Notes: generated from the sequence alone by a model not told the origin. A stretch of DNA of 64,000 bases from Diphasiastrum complanatum (GCA_029204225.1 MU831977.1:29495-93494); one strand, 5' to 3'. Shown: positions 21,914 to 36,346, counted from the first letter of the stretch. Numbers and translations: made by a program.

Positions 21914-24018
21914 TTGCAAGGAATTAATCTCTCAAAAAAAAAGAAAAAAAGAAAAAAAAAAGAGGACCACTCGCCTAAGCTACCAAGTAGCATATTATCC
22001 ATATTGTGGAGTCCCAGAACTAAGCAAAGTATTTTATCAGACATGAAACCTAGCAGGTGCACTATAGAAATTCACTTGGTCTCATTTATTGATTTTTTCA
22101 AAAAGCTAGCAGCGGCTCGTCCTTTCTTGGAGCAGCTAAACTTCGACACACGACTTTTCTCAGATGTGCAACATGAATGCCTGGTGCGTGCGGCTTATTC
22201 TACATTTGATTACAAGCTCCAGACATTCAGGATCCCTAGATGCAACGACGAGGATCCAATTCCTATATCACCACATATCCTAAGCCACTTGGGGTTCCGA
22301 ATGAAGGAGAGCCTATGCACGGCAGAGGGCAATCTTTTGATAGGAATTACTTGACGCATCTCTGTACGGAAGATGGTGACACCTCCATCTACAACAATGG
22401 CGGTTACGTTGCCAAACTCATCTCGGATCCAGGACTTAGGGCAACGGTGGACCTCCTTGCATTACTCACTGAGGTACAATTTTCAAGATTTGATAAGATT
22501 CCGAGTAGCACTTTATTTGTCCTATCATTTGGCTTGGAGGAACCTGTTACACGCCACTTCATGTGGGCAGAAAAGATAAGTATCAAATTATGTGCAGCGC
22601 TCAAAGCAAGAAAACCTCTCACAAAGTGTGGATATCTCCTGCATATGCTCATAAGCAAACATTACTTGGGTGACTTCCCTAGCATTCTCGCTCGAGTGTA
22701 AGAGAAATATCCAGACGTGCCACATACCACCTCGGCATGAGCTCAGCTTTCCAAGAGGATAAAAGGGGGAGAGGCAAAGGCAACAAGCATGCCAGCACCC
22801 AAACGGCACCACATCACTAGCAGAAACACACCAGTGTCATTCACACGAGGCGGAAGCAGAGTTAGAGTCACATCAGTTAAAAGAGCATGCCCATAGCCAA
22901 CACACAAAAGAACATTCAGAGGGCCACACACAAGGTAAAGACACATTTAATAGCAACAAATAGCACTTGTGCAAATCCACCATCCAAGGGCATGGAAATA
23001 TCAACGAAATGGGAGACACAGCACAATCACCCTATCCAATGCCTAAAGACACCTCAATAGTGAAAATCATGGAAGCCATTGAAGAAGAATTGACTGCAAT
23101 ATCAAATCCTTCGACGAGACATTCTGAGGCAAAGGAGACAGAGGCTGAACCTGGTGTCCCACCTGTGTCGTTCGTGGTAAGTGACCCACCGACCACCATC
23201 TCATCAATTCCCATCACATCAACAATCATTGTCACACTACCCATCACACTCACCCTCACCACTACACCTCCTATTGTCTCCACAACACACTCTCACTCTC
23301 CACCGCACCAGTCACAACCACCTCTATGCAATCTCCCATGCATTTTCCAAATGTCTTTGACACATCCTTCAACATTGAAGAATTCTCACTTTCACTGTTA
23401 AACATGCCACCTACTACCACCACACCATTTCCTACACCCACCACTATCGCTACCACCACCACTTCCACAATACTTTTCACTTCTCTGATCACAAATGCCG
23501 ACACATCTCCAATTCCTATCACCATCACTCAAGCATCACACCCTCCATTTGCTCAATCCGTCCATCATGAACAGTACACCACATTGTATCAAAACGTACA
23601 ACAAAATCTCCCACCATCCTATGCACCTACCTCTCAGCAGTATCCTCCTATTGGGGAGTGGTAGTACCTTCCGGAAAATGTGCGACGGGCCATCAATGCT
23701 CAAAGTGATGTCATGCATTACCTCTACTCTTCCATCAATGAGTATCAGAATTGGTGCAACTTCTTGCAAGAGGAAAACGTGCAGCTGACAAACAAGGTAA
23801 AAGAATGGCAGATTTATTTCACAAAACTAGAACAAGAGGTCGCTCAATTAAAAAACATAGAAAGAAAACTCATGGCTGACCTCAAAGAGCTGCACCAAAC
23901 TAACAAGGACATTCAAGCACGCTTACAACGTAGGGATGATCTCATGAAAACCCTGGAAACACAATTAGAAGGTGAACGACGAAGCCACAAGAACTTACGG
24001 ATGGCTATGATGGGCAAT
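21914..24018 (+). pseudogene. Unknown large retroelement ORF, first part (split by an insertion)
   Basis: Three frames join by small shifts into one long reading. A folded-looking N-terminal part includes FIDFFKKLAAARPFLEQLNF, HECLVRAAYSTFDYKLQTF and YVAKLISDPGLRATVDLLAL and lasts to about 22700. A Glu-rich then Pro/Thr/Ser-rich linker follows (22960-23660). A strongly predicted coiled coil comes next (QEENVQLTNKVKEWQIYF, LEQEVAQLKNIERKLMADL) and runs to 24018. Shifts or stops are near 22340, 22700, 23330 and 23662. It is then cut by the minus-strand LTR element. I do not recognise a Pfam-type domain. Its place after a Ty3 integrase end and before a polypurine tract and LTR suits the extra 3' ORF of Tat/Athila-like Ty3 elements; that is inference. 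Confidence 0.6.
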
Positions 24019-25178
24019 TGTTGACCGTTTCTCTCTGTCTGTCTACTAGTTCTGCTTCTTTGTTTCTTGTTACAGCTTATGCTACCTCCATTCTGGTTGT
24101 TAGCTGGAGACGTTCTTGATCATTTCTATTTGGTTCAATGCCCAGATCAAGCAGCAGATTCGCGGGGTTGTAGTATGGTTCAAGCTGTCATGGATACTCA
24201 GATTTTGAACACTCTTGAACTCTTGAAATCACTTGCAATCATTCTACCATGCAAGCACACCAAGAATGCCCAAAAATAGCTCTTCTTGAAACACGGTTGG
24301 GCATTATTATGGCACTTAAAAACAGAATGCTAGAACGGATCATTGCGAAATGAACTAAAATCAGATCCTACCTACTTTACTTGGACAAAACAAGAAACAA
24401 AAACTAATCTACAGCATGTTAGAAGTCCAAGAATCAAGAAACTAACCAGCCTTTTGATTCTTGGACATCCTAAGAACATCAAGAACTAGAATGTTAGAGA
24501 ATATGCAAGATTTATGCCACATTTTTAGCCTATTTAGTTTACTTGAATGCTGGCTCCTACATTAATCCACAAGAAAACATAAAAATTAATCCGCAACTAG
24601 GAAAGCAAGAAAACTAATCCACTCTAAATCCACAACCACACACAATATGAATGGAAGGGCATGATCATAGGGGCATCACTCAAGAAAACCATCATGATCA
24701 AGGAGCTTAGTGTAGCATCAAACTCATGGGAAATCTTGTTATTAGGCATGGAGTAGATACAATGCAAAAAAGCTCCTCTTCACAAAGAGGGAGTCTCTTA
24801 AATAAGCAAGAGAGCTCCTTAGGTGGCATCCTAGTGGAATTTTCACATTTCACAATTTACAAGTGGAATATTGCTCTCCCCTAGAGGTCACCATCAAAAG
24901 GTGGCCCAGTCTACTTTCTTTAAGAGGGGTCTACTTGCATTTATTACATTTGATTAAAAATACTAGTCCCTACATGGTCATTCCATCCTTCGGGAATCAC
25001 CATGAGGCTTACACAGTTCTTACTTGTCTTTCCTAGCTAGTATTTCTCGGCTCTCATACTCGGCTCTCAGTTTTCATTAGTCTCGTCTTCTCAGAGACCT
25101 CCTCGGTCTAAGGTGCGAGGTACTCTTGAGTTGCTCTGTCTGAGTATCTTGGAAATTCGTCAGAATCAGCCAACATCA
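24019..25178 (-). repeat. 3' LTR of the nested element (1160 bp)
   Basis: Bounded by TGTTGACC and CCAACATCA on the plus strand. Its first 15 and last 60 or so bases match the 77-bp copy at 29426-29502. The 1.08 kb middle has no counterpart there. I see no gene inside it. Confidence 0.75.
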
Positions 25179-25190
25179 TCCCACCCCTAA
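25179..25190 (-). other. Polypurine tract of the nested element
   Basis: On the minus strand it reads TTAGGGGTGGGA, directly before the TGATGTTGGC start of the LTR, as needed for plus-strand DNA priming. Confidence 0.75.
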
Positions 25191-25449
25191 TGTGTTGCAG
25201 GACCCACTGCAACTCATATTGGACGATGTCGCTCCGCTTTGCATTGGCATCTTCGATCGTCACTTGGAAAAGCGTAGATCCTCGTTTGCTTACATAAAAC
25301 CAAGTGCTTATTGTTGCCAGTCTTTATCACAAAAACTGTTTTTCACAAATTGCCGCAATTGGATTAGAATGTCTTATTGTTGTAATGGGTTGATATTCTC
25401 AAAATTTGGAGAGCTCTCAGCAGCTTTACAACTATGCATGCATGAGTGC

Positions 25450-27460
<2,011 letters not shown>

Positions 27461-27631
27461 GGAATATCGGTTTCACTTTCTTTCGAAAAGGACTCATTTC
27501 ATATTAGTGTCTTTTTGCATTATGGAACTGGTGTATTGGATGGCGATGTAGAAGTTTACAAGAAACTTCTCGATTGAGCAGCAGGTTTAAATGTTGGTTG
27601 TTATGGTGCTCGTGTTGTTGTCGTGAAGATC

Positions 27632-28888
27632 CTATTGTGATTCATAACTGACGTGACAGACAGGTAGGATCTTAGCTAGTTGCTTTGGACAATATTTGAA
27701 ACTGTGTTTTCGGATACAATCGGGACACTCAGCATGGTACTGGGTCTTAACTGGACAATCAACCATGAAGTGGCCGGTTTCACCATAGATGAAACATCTG
27801 GTGTGCAGTGGCCCTTGTATAACGGTGTAGCCATCTTGTATGGCTAGTGGTTCTGGACTTGCTAGTGGATATTCATGATAAGGCAAGGCATTTCTAGATT
27901 GTGATGGGTGTTCTTCATATTGTTGAACTGTATGTGCTTGAATAGGTTGATATGAAGGACAAGCATCAACATGATGCGTAGCCCGGTAGTGTGGGCACCA
28001 TATTGTTTTTCGTCTATAAGGTAGTTGTGCAGGGTTTGACTGACCAGGCATACTGATTTGGATAGAATTTAGGGTAGTTTTAAACTCATTGGTGAGTTTC
28101 TCCATTTGAAGTTGGTGTTGCCTATTAAGCAACTCCAGCTGTGATTTCCAAAGCTGATCTCGGGTGTCCTCGATCGGCTTCGACTCATGGACAGGTGCTC
28201 ATATATTCATCATTGGATTTAAGCTCGCGTCTAATCCATCTTGGAAGGCCGACTAGAAATTAGATGATGAGCATCTATTCGGAGGGTTGTTCCTTTACTT
28301 GACTTTTGAGGTGTTTGAAACACTCGATATAGTCTCGTACACGTTCATCCTTTGCCATCTTGATGTTACTCAATTTGACTCAATCAAGCGAAAGGGCTTA
28401 AAACGCTTGATAAAAGACTCTTTCAAGATTGACCAGTCTGTCTTAGCTTCACGATCAAGGTTGAAAAACCAATCACGTGCTTTAGCAATCATGGTCATCA
28501 AAAAGAGTTGGACCATATCATCGGAAGATGTTTCGCCATACACGTCACATGCATTCTCAAAGATTTGCAAAAATCTTTGAGGGTCCGAACTACCGTCAAA
28601 CTTTGGTAGATCTAGCTTGGGTGTACGTCTCTCAAGATGAGCATGGTGGGTAGCAGAAACTCCATTAAGGTTGGTTCTGGCATGGGATGTGTCAACACCA
28701 TGAACATGGGTTCTGGCTCATGAGGACTCGGTTCTATCAGGTTCTTGTCCTTTGAATGGGTTTGTGGATGGCTCGTAGGGTTGGGACCACATTCGGTAGA
28801 ATCTATGACGTCTGCTTTGTTCAGCTGTAGGGGACCTTATCTCGTATGGATAATCTTCTGGGATGTCAAGATCTGTATTGTCGGCCAT
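27632..28888 (-). pseudogene. Retrotransposon gag with CCHC-like knuckles
   Basis: The reading starts at ATG 28888 (ADNTDLDIPEDYPYEIRSP), with a stop near 28717. A retrotransposon gag domain follows, KLDLPKFDGSSDPQRFLQIF at about 28610-28560, then MTMIAKARDWFFNLDREAKT and FIKRFKPFRLIES. A frameshift region and stop at 28370 come before a second frame (28132-27632). That frame has a Gln-rich segment and a zinc-knuckle-like CFIYGETGHFMVDC, where the second Cys has become Tyr, then CPDCIRKHSFKYC. The gag fold places it near Ty3-type elements. No pol follows. Confidence 0.78.
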
Positions 28889-29409
28889 TGGGTATTGTTG
28901 TGTCTTTTTTGTGTTGGGTATGTGTTTCTGGTGTTTTTGGATTTTATTTTATTTTTTTATTTTTGATTTTTGGTGTTTTTAGATTTTTGGTGGTTTTTTA
29001 ATTTTTTAGATTTTTTTGGGTGTTGAAGAGAGTGAAGGTGGAGACTCAGTATAAAAAGGGCTTTCTATTGGTATGAATTTTATTTTTTTGAAATTTTTTT
29101 GGAGTTCATGCCTTTTTTTTTTAGGCTTTGAGGAGATGGTGCTTCGGTTGAACTGGCAATCAGAGGTGTTGATCAAAAGTTATGGTCTGGTCGAGATGGA
29201 TGTTAATTGCTCCGAGTGAACACATAATTGTAGAGCTAGGATGATACTGTCCAAGAATGGCCCTGTAATGATGCTATTCAAGAACGTGGCAAACTGTAAG
29301 TGTCAGACTGCAGATGATGGCAGATCCAGATATGGATGATGTTGTTTATGGAGTGGATCATGGAAGAACGTTGGAACAGGGATGGAGTAGAGATGTGCAT
29401 GTGTTCAAG

Positions 29410-29423
29410 CGGCAACTGGTGCC
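29410..29423 (-). other. Primer-binding-site candidate of the nested element
   Basis: On the minus strand TGGCACCAGTTGCC starts two bases after the LTR end CAACA. TGG is expected opposite a tRNA CCA end. It is not the initiator-Met type used by the copia elements here; which tRNA it matches is not determined. Confidence 0.55.
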
Positions 29424-29425
29424 AA

Positions 29426-29502
29426 ATGTTGACCGTTTCTCAAGTGCTCTTGAGTTGCTCTATCCGAGTATCTTGGGGATTTGTCAGAATCAGCCAACAT
29501 CA
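29426..29502 (-). repeat. 5' LTR of the nested element, internally shortened (77 bp)
   Basis: It has the terminal 15 bp and terminal 60 bp of the 1160-bp LTR at 24019-25178 but lacks the middle. Confidence 0.65.
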
Positions 29503-30924
29503 TTCAATGGATTGATTTCAACCAGTTCCAAGCACCACCAATCCTGAAGGACACCGTAATACCTCTCGCTTCATATCAAAAGTTAACTCAGGTACTGATG
29601 GCAAACCAAGCGCAAGCACAACAATTGCAGAAGGCCACTCTAGCGAATCAAACTGCGCTCAACACACGGATTGAGGAGCTAGAAGGACAGCTAAAAACAT
29701 TATGCCAGCAGCTACCAACATTACACACAAAGCATGAAGAAACACATGCCAAGCACCATAGACAACAGGATGCAGGAACTGATGATCCTGGACTTTTGCG
29801 CTACACAGGACAACAACGGGATAATCCAAGGTATCACTCGGCAATGGTGGAACCTCAAAGCACACAAGGGAGTACTACCACGAATGAGGCATCTCAGCTG
29901 AAGAGCCTAGTCCCACCACCTATCTAGCCTCATCACCCTCGCTCGATGACACACCCCTCTCCCCACCACATGAACAATCACCTCACCAGCTCGACACTCA
30001 ACCTTATTCACCATCCACTACTTATCTACTCCGCAAATACCCAACCCTCCCTCTTGAACTTTTCACAACCATACCTAACCCTCCACCACCCACACTTACC
30101 ACAACTACAGAGGTACGACACAGAATCACGTCGAATAATTCTAGCCGACAGATGTTAATGTCAAAGGAGTTTAATAAAGCATATTCAAACTGTAAGGAAC
30201 AAGGTGGGTACACTCTTCCCGATTTTATGATGTGTAAATCTCACAAGCAGAAAGTGTTAGCATTGGAGCCGCAACCTCAGTGGCGAGGTGCTATGATGTT
30301 GGAAAATGCACATGCTTTCGAGAGATATATCGCAGCACCGTGTGTGTCAATCCAACATATTATCCCATAAGGCCCAGATAAGTATTCGCACCAGAAAGGG
30401 TTCCTAATAAAATATATTGGCCAATTCTACCTAAAGAAGTTGAGACTGATGATCCAGCGGCCGATTTTGTAGCCAATTGCAACTATTTCTACCGGAGACA
30501 TCATACAAATCTGGACCGCCATGTTAGGTACTTTGCAGATCATTGCGGCCCAATATCATTCCTTTCTACCTTAAATTGTTTTCGGGATAGAGATCTGCCG
30601 TCAATAGTTTTGGATCTAAATAAGCCCCTAAGCATACCCATGGATCACATCAATGTGGCAAGGCTTTACTATTGGACGATCACCAACGAACTTCATGTTG
30701 ACATGGTTGAATCTTGGTACGTGTACGGATTTCTATAGAACATGCTTGATTACTATCGGTCGCAACCATTTTTGGGCAAAATTCGATTTGAGAGAATGGA
30801 ACAGATTGGCAGAGAAGTTCATAAAATCCGGGTCACCATCAACGCAAAGTTGCGGGAAGACCAGACAAGACAACAGGCAGCGGGAATTGGCGTGGGACCG
30901 CCAATCTTTCGACGGAGGGGATAA
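29503..30924 (+). pseudogene. Unknown large retroelement ORF, second part
   Basis: The reading resumes right after the nested element: IQWIDFNQFQAPPILKDTVI, a second coiled coil (QAQQLQKATLANQTALNTRI, EELEGQLKTLCQQL) and a proline-rich linker around 29900-30110. A basic/aromatic segment follows (EFNKAYSNCKEQGGYTLPDF, AHAFERYIAAPCVSIQHII). A shift near 30370 leads to a long C-terminal stretch from 30382 (YWPILPKEVETDDPAADFV, NYFYRRHHTNLDRHVRYF, LNKPLSIPMDHINVARLYYW) with one amber stop near 30737, ending at TAA 30922-30924. No family was recognised. The conserved-looking aromatic C-terminus argues for a once-selected protein. The polypurine tract and LTR begin immediately after the stop. Confidence 0.6.
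30911..30924 (+). other. Polypurine tract before an LTR
   Basis: GACGGAGGGGATAA directly precedes TGTAGGCTGATATTCC, a typical polypurine-tract-to-LTR junction. It overlaps the last codons of the unknown ORF. Confidence 0.6.
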
Positions 30925-31364
30925 TGTAGGCTGATATTCCAAGGAATATTTGAGCCATCTTGAAAAGGATATATACTTAAGCCTAGAACTGGATTAGTCA
31001 AGTTTAGGCCTTTACGCCATGTTGTAACGGCTTAAAGTTATTTAGTTCTAAGCCTAAGTCTAGAACATTGGAACTTAAACTAGTCTAAATAAGTTCAGCT
31101 TAAGTTAGTTCAGTTGTTTATGGTCCATTGGGAGTTTGTCCCATGGCACCAATTTAATTAAGCTAAGCCTATGTGGTCTATTTCTCCCATAGTGCCTTTT
31201 TGTAAGTGACCACCACTCCAAGTATATATAGGAGTGGAAGAGTCCATTTTGTCATAAGAACCTCATTTGCAATTTATGCCTATCTTTTCTCTCTTAGTGT
31301 TCTCCCTTGTGTGGTTTCATGTATTGTGTTACTTCACATTGTATTGTATAGTATTGTTGCAACA
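30925..31364 (+). repeat. Putative 3' LTR of the outer Ty3-like element
   Basis: It starts with TG right after a polypurine tract, has a TATATATA box at 31223-31230, and could end at GTTGCAACA (31364). No 5' partner was found in the window, so the right boundary is a guess. Confidence 0.45.
31213..31237 (+). promoter_or_regulatory. TATA box held in a hairpin loop
   Basis: CCACTCC (31213-31219) and GGAGTGG (31231-31237) are perfect inverted arms flanking TATATATA at 31223-31230, in the putative LTR. Confidence 0.45.
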
Positions 31365-31550
31365 AGTTAAATTAATCCAAGCCCTCCATTCTCTAGTAGG
31401 ATAAACCTTAGAGGAGGAGAGTTAGTTTAGGGTTTTATCTTTTAGGTTAAGCCATCATTTGTTAGAAACTAAGGAGAGTAAAGAGAGAAGAATGGATCTT
31501 GCCCAAAATGCTCACCCACTCACTGTAGATCTTCTCATCCTTCAACCTCT

Positions 31551-31672
31551 CGGTTAGCTGGAAGCCATAACCATTGGTTGGGAAAGCCACAATGCCTAGT
31601 CGGAGCCATAACGTGTTCTAGTTGGGAGTCCCCCATAGCACTCGTTAGTTGGAGCCATAGCCGGAGTTGAGG
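31551..31672 (+). repeat. Degenerate short repeats (TTGGAGCCATA type)
   Basis: Variants of AGTTGGAGCCATA occur about four times at irregular 25-50 bp spacing. They may be part of an LTR or leader region. Confidence 0.4.
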
Positions 31673-31685
31673 GATGCAAAAAGCC

Positions 31686-31860
31686 GACAGTTAATAAAAT
31701 AGGAGCTCTCCAAGGGGACTTACTGGGCCTAATATGGCCCTTACGTAATAACTCCTTAAGTTAACTAGCAACCTCATCTTCTTCCTTAGGGCTCATCCTG
31801 TAGGGAAAAAGCGATGCAGGAGAGCTGTCGGGAAGAAGATCTATGTGATAATATACTCCC
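31686..31860 (-). pseudogene. Ty3/gypsy reverse transcriptase N-terminal fragment, minus strand
   Basis: The minus-strand reading IDLLPDSSPASLFPYRMSPK, EEDEVAS, one stop, then LKELLRKGHIRPSKSPWRAP is the classic start of a Ty3/chromovirus RT. The rest of RT is missing on the left and copia DNA adjoins on the right. It is a third, unrelated retroelement remnant at this junction. Confidence 0.8.
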
Positions 31861-31875
31861 CGTGAGGGGGGGAGA

Positions 31876-34800
31876 CTAAGTGTTATGTAAGTCGTGAAGT
31901 AATAACCTGATCCATATAGCTTCTTTAGAAGCTTGACATGCTACGATGTACTCTGTCTCTGTCGAAGAAAACATGACTGATTTATGCTTCCTTGAGTTCC
32001 ACAAAATCGGTTCCCTTGCCAGATAGAAACAGAACTCGGAGATAGATTTTTTGGTGGAGACTGTTCCTCCCCAATTTGAGTCGAAGTAGCCTTGCAGGAC
32101 GAGTGGGTCGATAGCATTTCCATCATAACACAGAATGTGATCTAACCTTTCCTGAATATATCTCATCACGCTCTTTAATGCTTTCCAATGAGAGATCCTA
32201 GGATTAGACATGAATTGACTTAACGTGCTAACAGTGTATGCTAAATCTGGTCTAGTACATAGCATCACATGCATACATCAAAGATCCGATTAGTGAATGA
32301 TAAGGGTACTTCGCCAAGTCGAGTACTTCACTATCGATCTCAACACAAGAAGGGTTAGTCAATATAATACCTGGATCCATTGGTGTATCAATTGGTTTGT
32401 AATCAGACATATGAAAATTTTCTAAAATGACTTTTAGATATGCCTGTTGGCTAAGATAGATCTTCTTCTGAAGTCTATTTCTAGTAATGTGAATTCCTAG
32501 CAAAGAATGGAAAACTCCTAGATCAGTCATGTCAAATTCTTTTGACAAATCACTCTTAGTAGTGTGCAGTAGGAAAGTGTCGTTACAAAATAAATGCATC
32601 ATCTACGAAAAGAGCTATATGAATTGAATGGACACCTATATGTTTAGAATAAACATTACAGTCAGATAAGAGTTGATTCTATCGAACCATGCCCTAGCGG
32701 CCTATTTAAGACCATAGATTGCTTTGTTCAGCTTGCACACTTTGTGCCCTTGGCCCTTGACTTTGAATCTTTCCGATTGGAAGGTATACGCATAGCTTCT
32801 CTTTGAGAAATATTGTCTTGACATCCATCTGGTGTATTTCGAGGTCTTTCGCGGCTGCTAATGCAATCAGAGTCCTGATTGACTGCATTTTGACAACAAG
32901 ACTAAAAATCTCTTGATAATCCACTCTTTGGACTTGAGTGAATCCTTTAGCCAGCAACTGTGCCTTCCATTTCTCAATGGAACCATCGGAGTTGATCATC
33001 TTCTTCAAGATCCACTTGTTGTCGATAACTCTCTTGTGAGTGGGGAAGTCGACCAGTGTCCAGGTCTGATTCATCAAAAGTGAGTTGTACTCATCTTCCA
33101 TAGCTTCTTGCCACTTCACAACATCCTTAGAGTTAATTGCTTCGGCTAGGGTCTTTGGTTCTTTTGATGAAGTCCAAAATGATTGAGGTGTATACCTCTC
33201 AAAAGCTGTCCGAGTCCGTGAGGATCTGTGGATGCTAGGTTGACCAAAATGCGATGGTGATTTTTCTTAAATTTCTCCAGATCTGCTCGAGCTAGCTTGG
33301 TCTGGTCTAGTGACACGTATTGTAGTCAGCTGCTCGACTTCTATAGTTGTAGCTACAGGTTCTGTAGAAGAAACATTATCGTTAGAAGATTCCATGCTAC
33401 GTAAAATAAGATGAAATGACATAGCATCATTTATCGATGGTTGTTTAAAATCATAGTATGTGTGTTCTTGAATTACATCCCTAGAGACAATGCTACATTG
33501 GTGGATGAATCATAAACTTTGTAAGCATTATGTTCATCAGGATAGCCAATGAAAATACTTTTATTTGTCCTATGATCCAGCTTCTCCCTAAGCTGTTTAG
33601 AAATGTGAACAAGACATAGACAACCAAATATTTTTAAATGGTTGACACTAGGCTTGTGTCCATGCCATATTTCATAGGGAGTTTTGTTGTTGACGACTTT
33701 ACTGCTAGACCTATTCTGTACGTAACAGGCTGTGGTAGTAGCTTCTGCCAAAAAACGTCGCAGGTAGGTGCGCTTGATGTAGCATGGATCTAGCCGAGTT
33801 GAGAAGTGTTTGATTCTTCCTTTCTACAATTCCATTCTGTTGAGGAGAATAGGAAGTTGTGAATTGTCTTTGAATGCCATGTTTAGCCAGGTAGTTGGAC
33901 ATCTCGTTAGAGAGAAATTCGTCACCACCATCAATTCGGAGAGCTTTCACTTTTGTAGACGTTTGTGTCTCAACCATGGCCTTGAATCTTTTGAAGCATT
34001 CAAAGGCTTCTGATTTGTGCTTAATGAACATGATTGTAGACCATCTAGAATAATCATCTATGAAAGTAATGAAATAAATTGCATCTCCTAAGGATGGAGT
34101 TGGCATTTGACCGGAAAGCTATGTATAAGGTCTAATACATTCTTTGTTTTGACAGAATGTGATTTGGGAAACTTGCCTCTAGAGTGTTTTTCATAGATGC
34201 AAGATTCATAGAAGAAAGATTTCATATCCAATGAAGAAGAAAAATACAATAAAAAAAACTAGATTATTACAACGCATATAAGAAAGTAATCTTGTATTCA
34301 CGTGTCCAAATCGGCTATGCCAAATAATAGCATTATCATTTACATTTTCATGAGAGATACTAGCTAATGCAACTGAGTTAGAGAGTAGATATAGATTTCC
34401 TGCTCTAGTACATGTAGTCAGAGTAGTATCTTCATCGCGTCGTTGTCCAGGTACCAAATCACGGTCTTTTTTGCCACCGTTGTAAGCCATTAACAGGTGT
34501 GAATCTTGCTCCTTGAATTCCACCGCATTGAAGGAATCTGGCTATTGTTGTTGTTGCTTCTTTTCCTCGTTGTAGATGCGGATTCGACATTCCTTGATGT
34601 CGTGATTAGCTCTCTTGAATATTTGTAGAAGAGCTTCTTGCGCGATCCACTGCTCTCACCTTGAGTATGAGGCTTCTGCTGCTGCTGCTGCTACTGCACT
34701 TGATTCTTGCCCTTGGAATAGTCTTTCTTCTTAGTGTACAAGGCCACGGACTTGTCTTTGATGGACAGGCCACTGGTCTTTCTTCGTATTTCTTCTTGAA

Positions 34801-35089
34801 GAAGATGACCAATCACCTTTTGAAGAGTGAGGTCATGTTGTGTGGAGATCATCACCATAAAGTATTCATACGACTTTGGAAGAGAAGAAATCAAGGTCAT
34901 AACGTCTTGAATAGCACTTCCTACAGTTGATAACTGATCCATTAAAGATTTAAAACTGTTGATGTGAGAAGTGATGGCAGTAGAATCAGTCATGCTAAGT
35001 GTGAAGAACTTTCTTCTAAGGTGTAATCTAGTGGTTACATCTTGAGTCTCGTATAGACTTGATATCAAATCCAGTGCTTCCTTAGAGGT
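31876..35089 (-). pseudogene. Ty1/copia gag-pol, minus strand, decayed and truncated at both ends
   Basis: Read right to left. Gag starts mid-domain at 35089 (TSKEALDLISSLYE, DVTTRLHLRRKFFTLSM). A knuckle remnant lies near 34600 (NHDIKECRIR). The pre-integrase domain is at 34523-34290 (WHSRFGHVNTRLL). The integrase is at 34106-33473 (FITFIDDYSRWS, GGDEFLSNEM, YSPQQNGIVERKN). The RT is at 33119-32400 (WTLVDFPTHKRVIDNKWILK, FDMTDLGVFHSLLGI, IDTPMDPG). RNase H is at 32274-31876 (CTRPDLAYTVSTLSQFMSNP, SSTETEY). Several stops and shifts separate these. The right end stops exactly where a plus-strand LTR begins (35090), so it was interrupted by that element. Its own 5' LTR may be the copy at 42234-42565. 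Confidence 0.87.
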
Positions 35090-35745
35090 TGTGTGAAAGA
35101 TTCAACTAGTTTGATCATATTTGCTACATTTCTATATTTGGCAAATTGAGGCCAGCTTTGTTTTAGACTTAGATTTTGACTTTTCAAAGTTCATTAGTCT
35201 AAATTTCATTTAAATAAACACTTTTTGAAAGTGTGGGAAAGTTAGAATTTGAGTTTGAGTAGATTCAAATTTGAATGTTGGGTACTTTGAATCTAGACCC
35301 AAAAATAGTAGGGTTTGCATTTTGTTGAGAAAGCCAAGTGGCCAAATAGGGTTTGGACCTGTTATAAAAGGATGTAACTCATGGAAAGATAGATCTTCTC
35401 TCTTCTCTATCTCATTTCATGCTTATACATGGTTCTCTTGGGTTCTACTATCCATTGGTGCACTATACTTGTGATTGCATGCAATTCTATGTGAAATGTG
35501 TAGAATGATCTATATTTGCTATTTTTGGATCCACATATGTGACATACAGTATCTTGTGAGTTTTGTACGGACAACAACAGTACTTTATCTTTTGACTCAT
35601 GTTTGATCCAGTTCTATTAGAGTTTGCATCTCATTTTGTATGTAGATGCTGATTTTTCTACATTGGTGAGATTGGTAGAGTAGCTTCTTTTGTAACCCAA
35701 GATCTTTTTGTGGATTGGATCATCATTGATCTGAAATCCTTCACA
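35090..35745 (+). repeat. 5' LTR of a plus-strand copia element (656 bp)
   Basis: It begins TGTGTGAAAG and ends CCTTCACA, giving inverted LTR termini, and abuts a primer site at 35746. It contains a TATAAAAG box at 35363-35370. The left edge coincides with an abrupt break in a minus-strand gag frame, marking the insertion point. Confidence 0.75.
35363..35370 (+). promoter_or_regulatory. TATA box of the copia LTR
   Basis: TATAAAAG about 270 bp into the LTR, in the orientation of the element. Confidence 0.5.
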
Positions 35746-35757
35746 TGGTATCAAAGC
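35746..35757 (+). other. Primer binding site, tRNA-iMet type
   Basis: TGGTATCAAAGC immediately follows the CA end of the LTR. Confidence 0.8.
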
Positions 35758-36346
35758 TTGTGTTTCAGGTTATGAAGGAGGAAATCATATCTATCAATGA
35801 TTTGGTGAAGATATCAAGGCTAGAGCATGCGAGAGAGGATTCTACAACAAAATTGAGTTTTTTGCTTTTGTAGATTGGATCTTTTGTACATCAAAACCCT
35901 ATATAGGTTCATAAACTTAATAAATTCTGATTTTTGATGTCACATACTAGATTTGGCCGATTTTTGGATCATTGGAGTAGCCTAAGTGGTGGCTAATAGA
36001 TTGCATATCAAATGTTCAGCATTTGCATGTAGATTTGGAATAATCAATTTTTTGTGATTTTGTCAAAACTCTAATTTTGATTGTATCTCTAGATAGTGAG
36101 GTTGTTGCACTTCATTTGAGTGTGTTTCAATCTTAGGAAGTGGAAAAAGTCACTAGATTGAGGATAGATCATAGGTTGATCAAGATTTCATGATTCTATG
36201 TATTGATTTGTTTGGTATAAGTGCTAGAAGAGAATTTTTGAGATAGTTTCAAATCTTTGTGATTTCTTTTGAAAACATTTGTTGTTGTTCAAAGGAGTGC
36301 TTTGTGCATTGAAATCGATTGAAAAAGAAGATCAGGTCATTGCTAC

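Noticed and set aside
23032-23283. Minus-strand Val-rich frame
   Set aside because: It mirrors the Thr/Pro-rich linker of the plus-strand unknown ORF.
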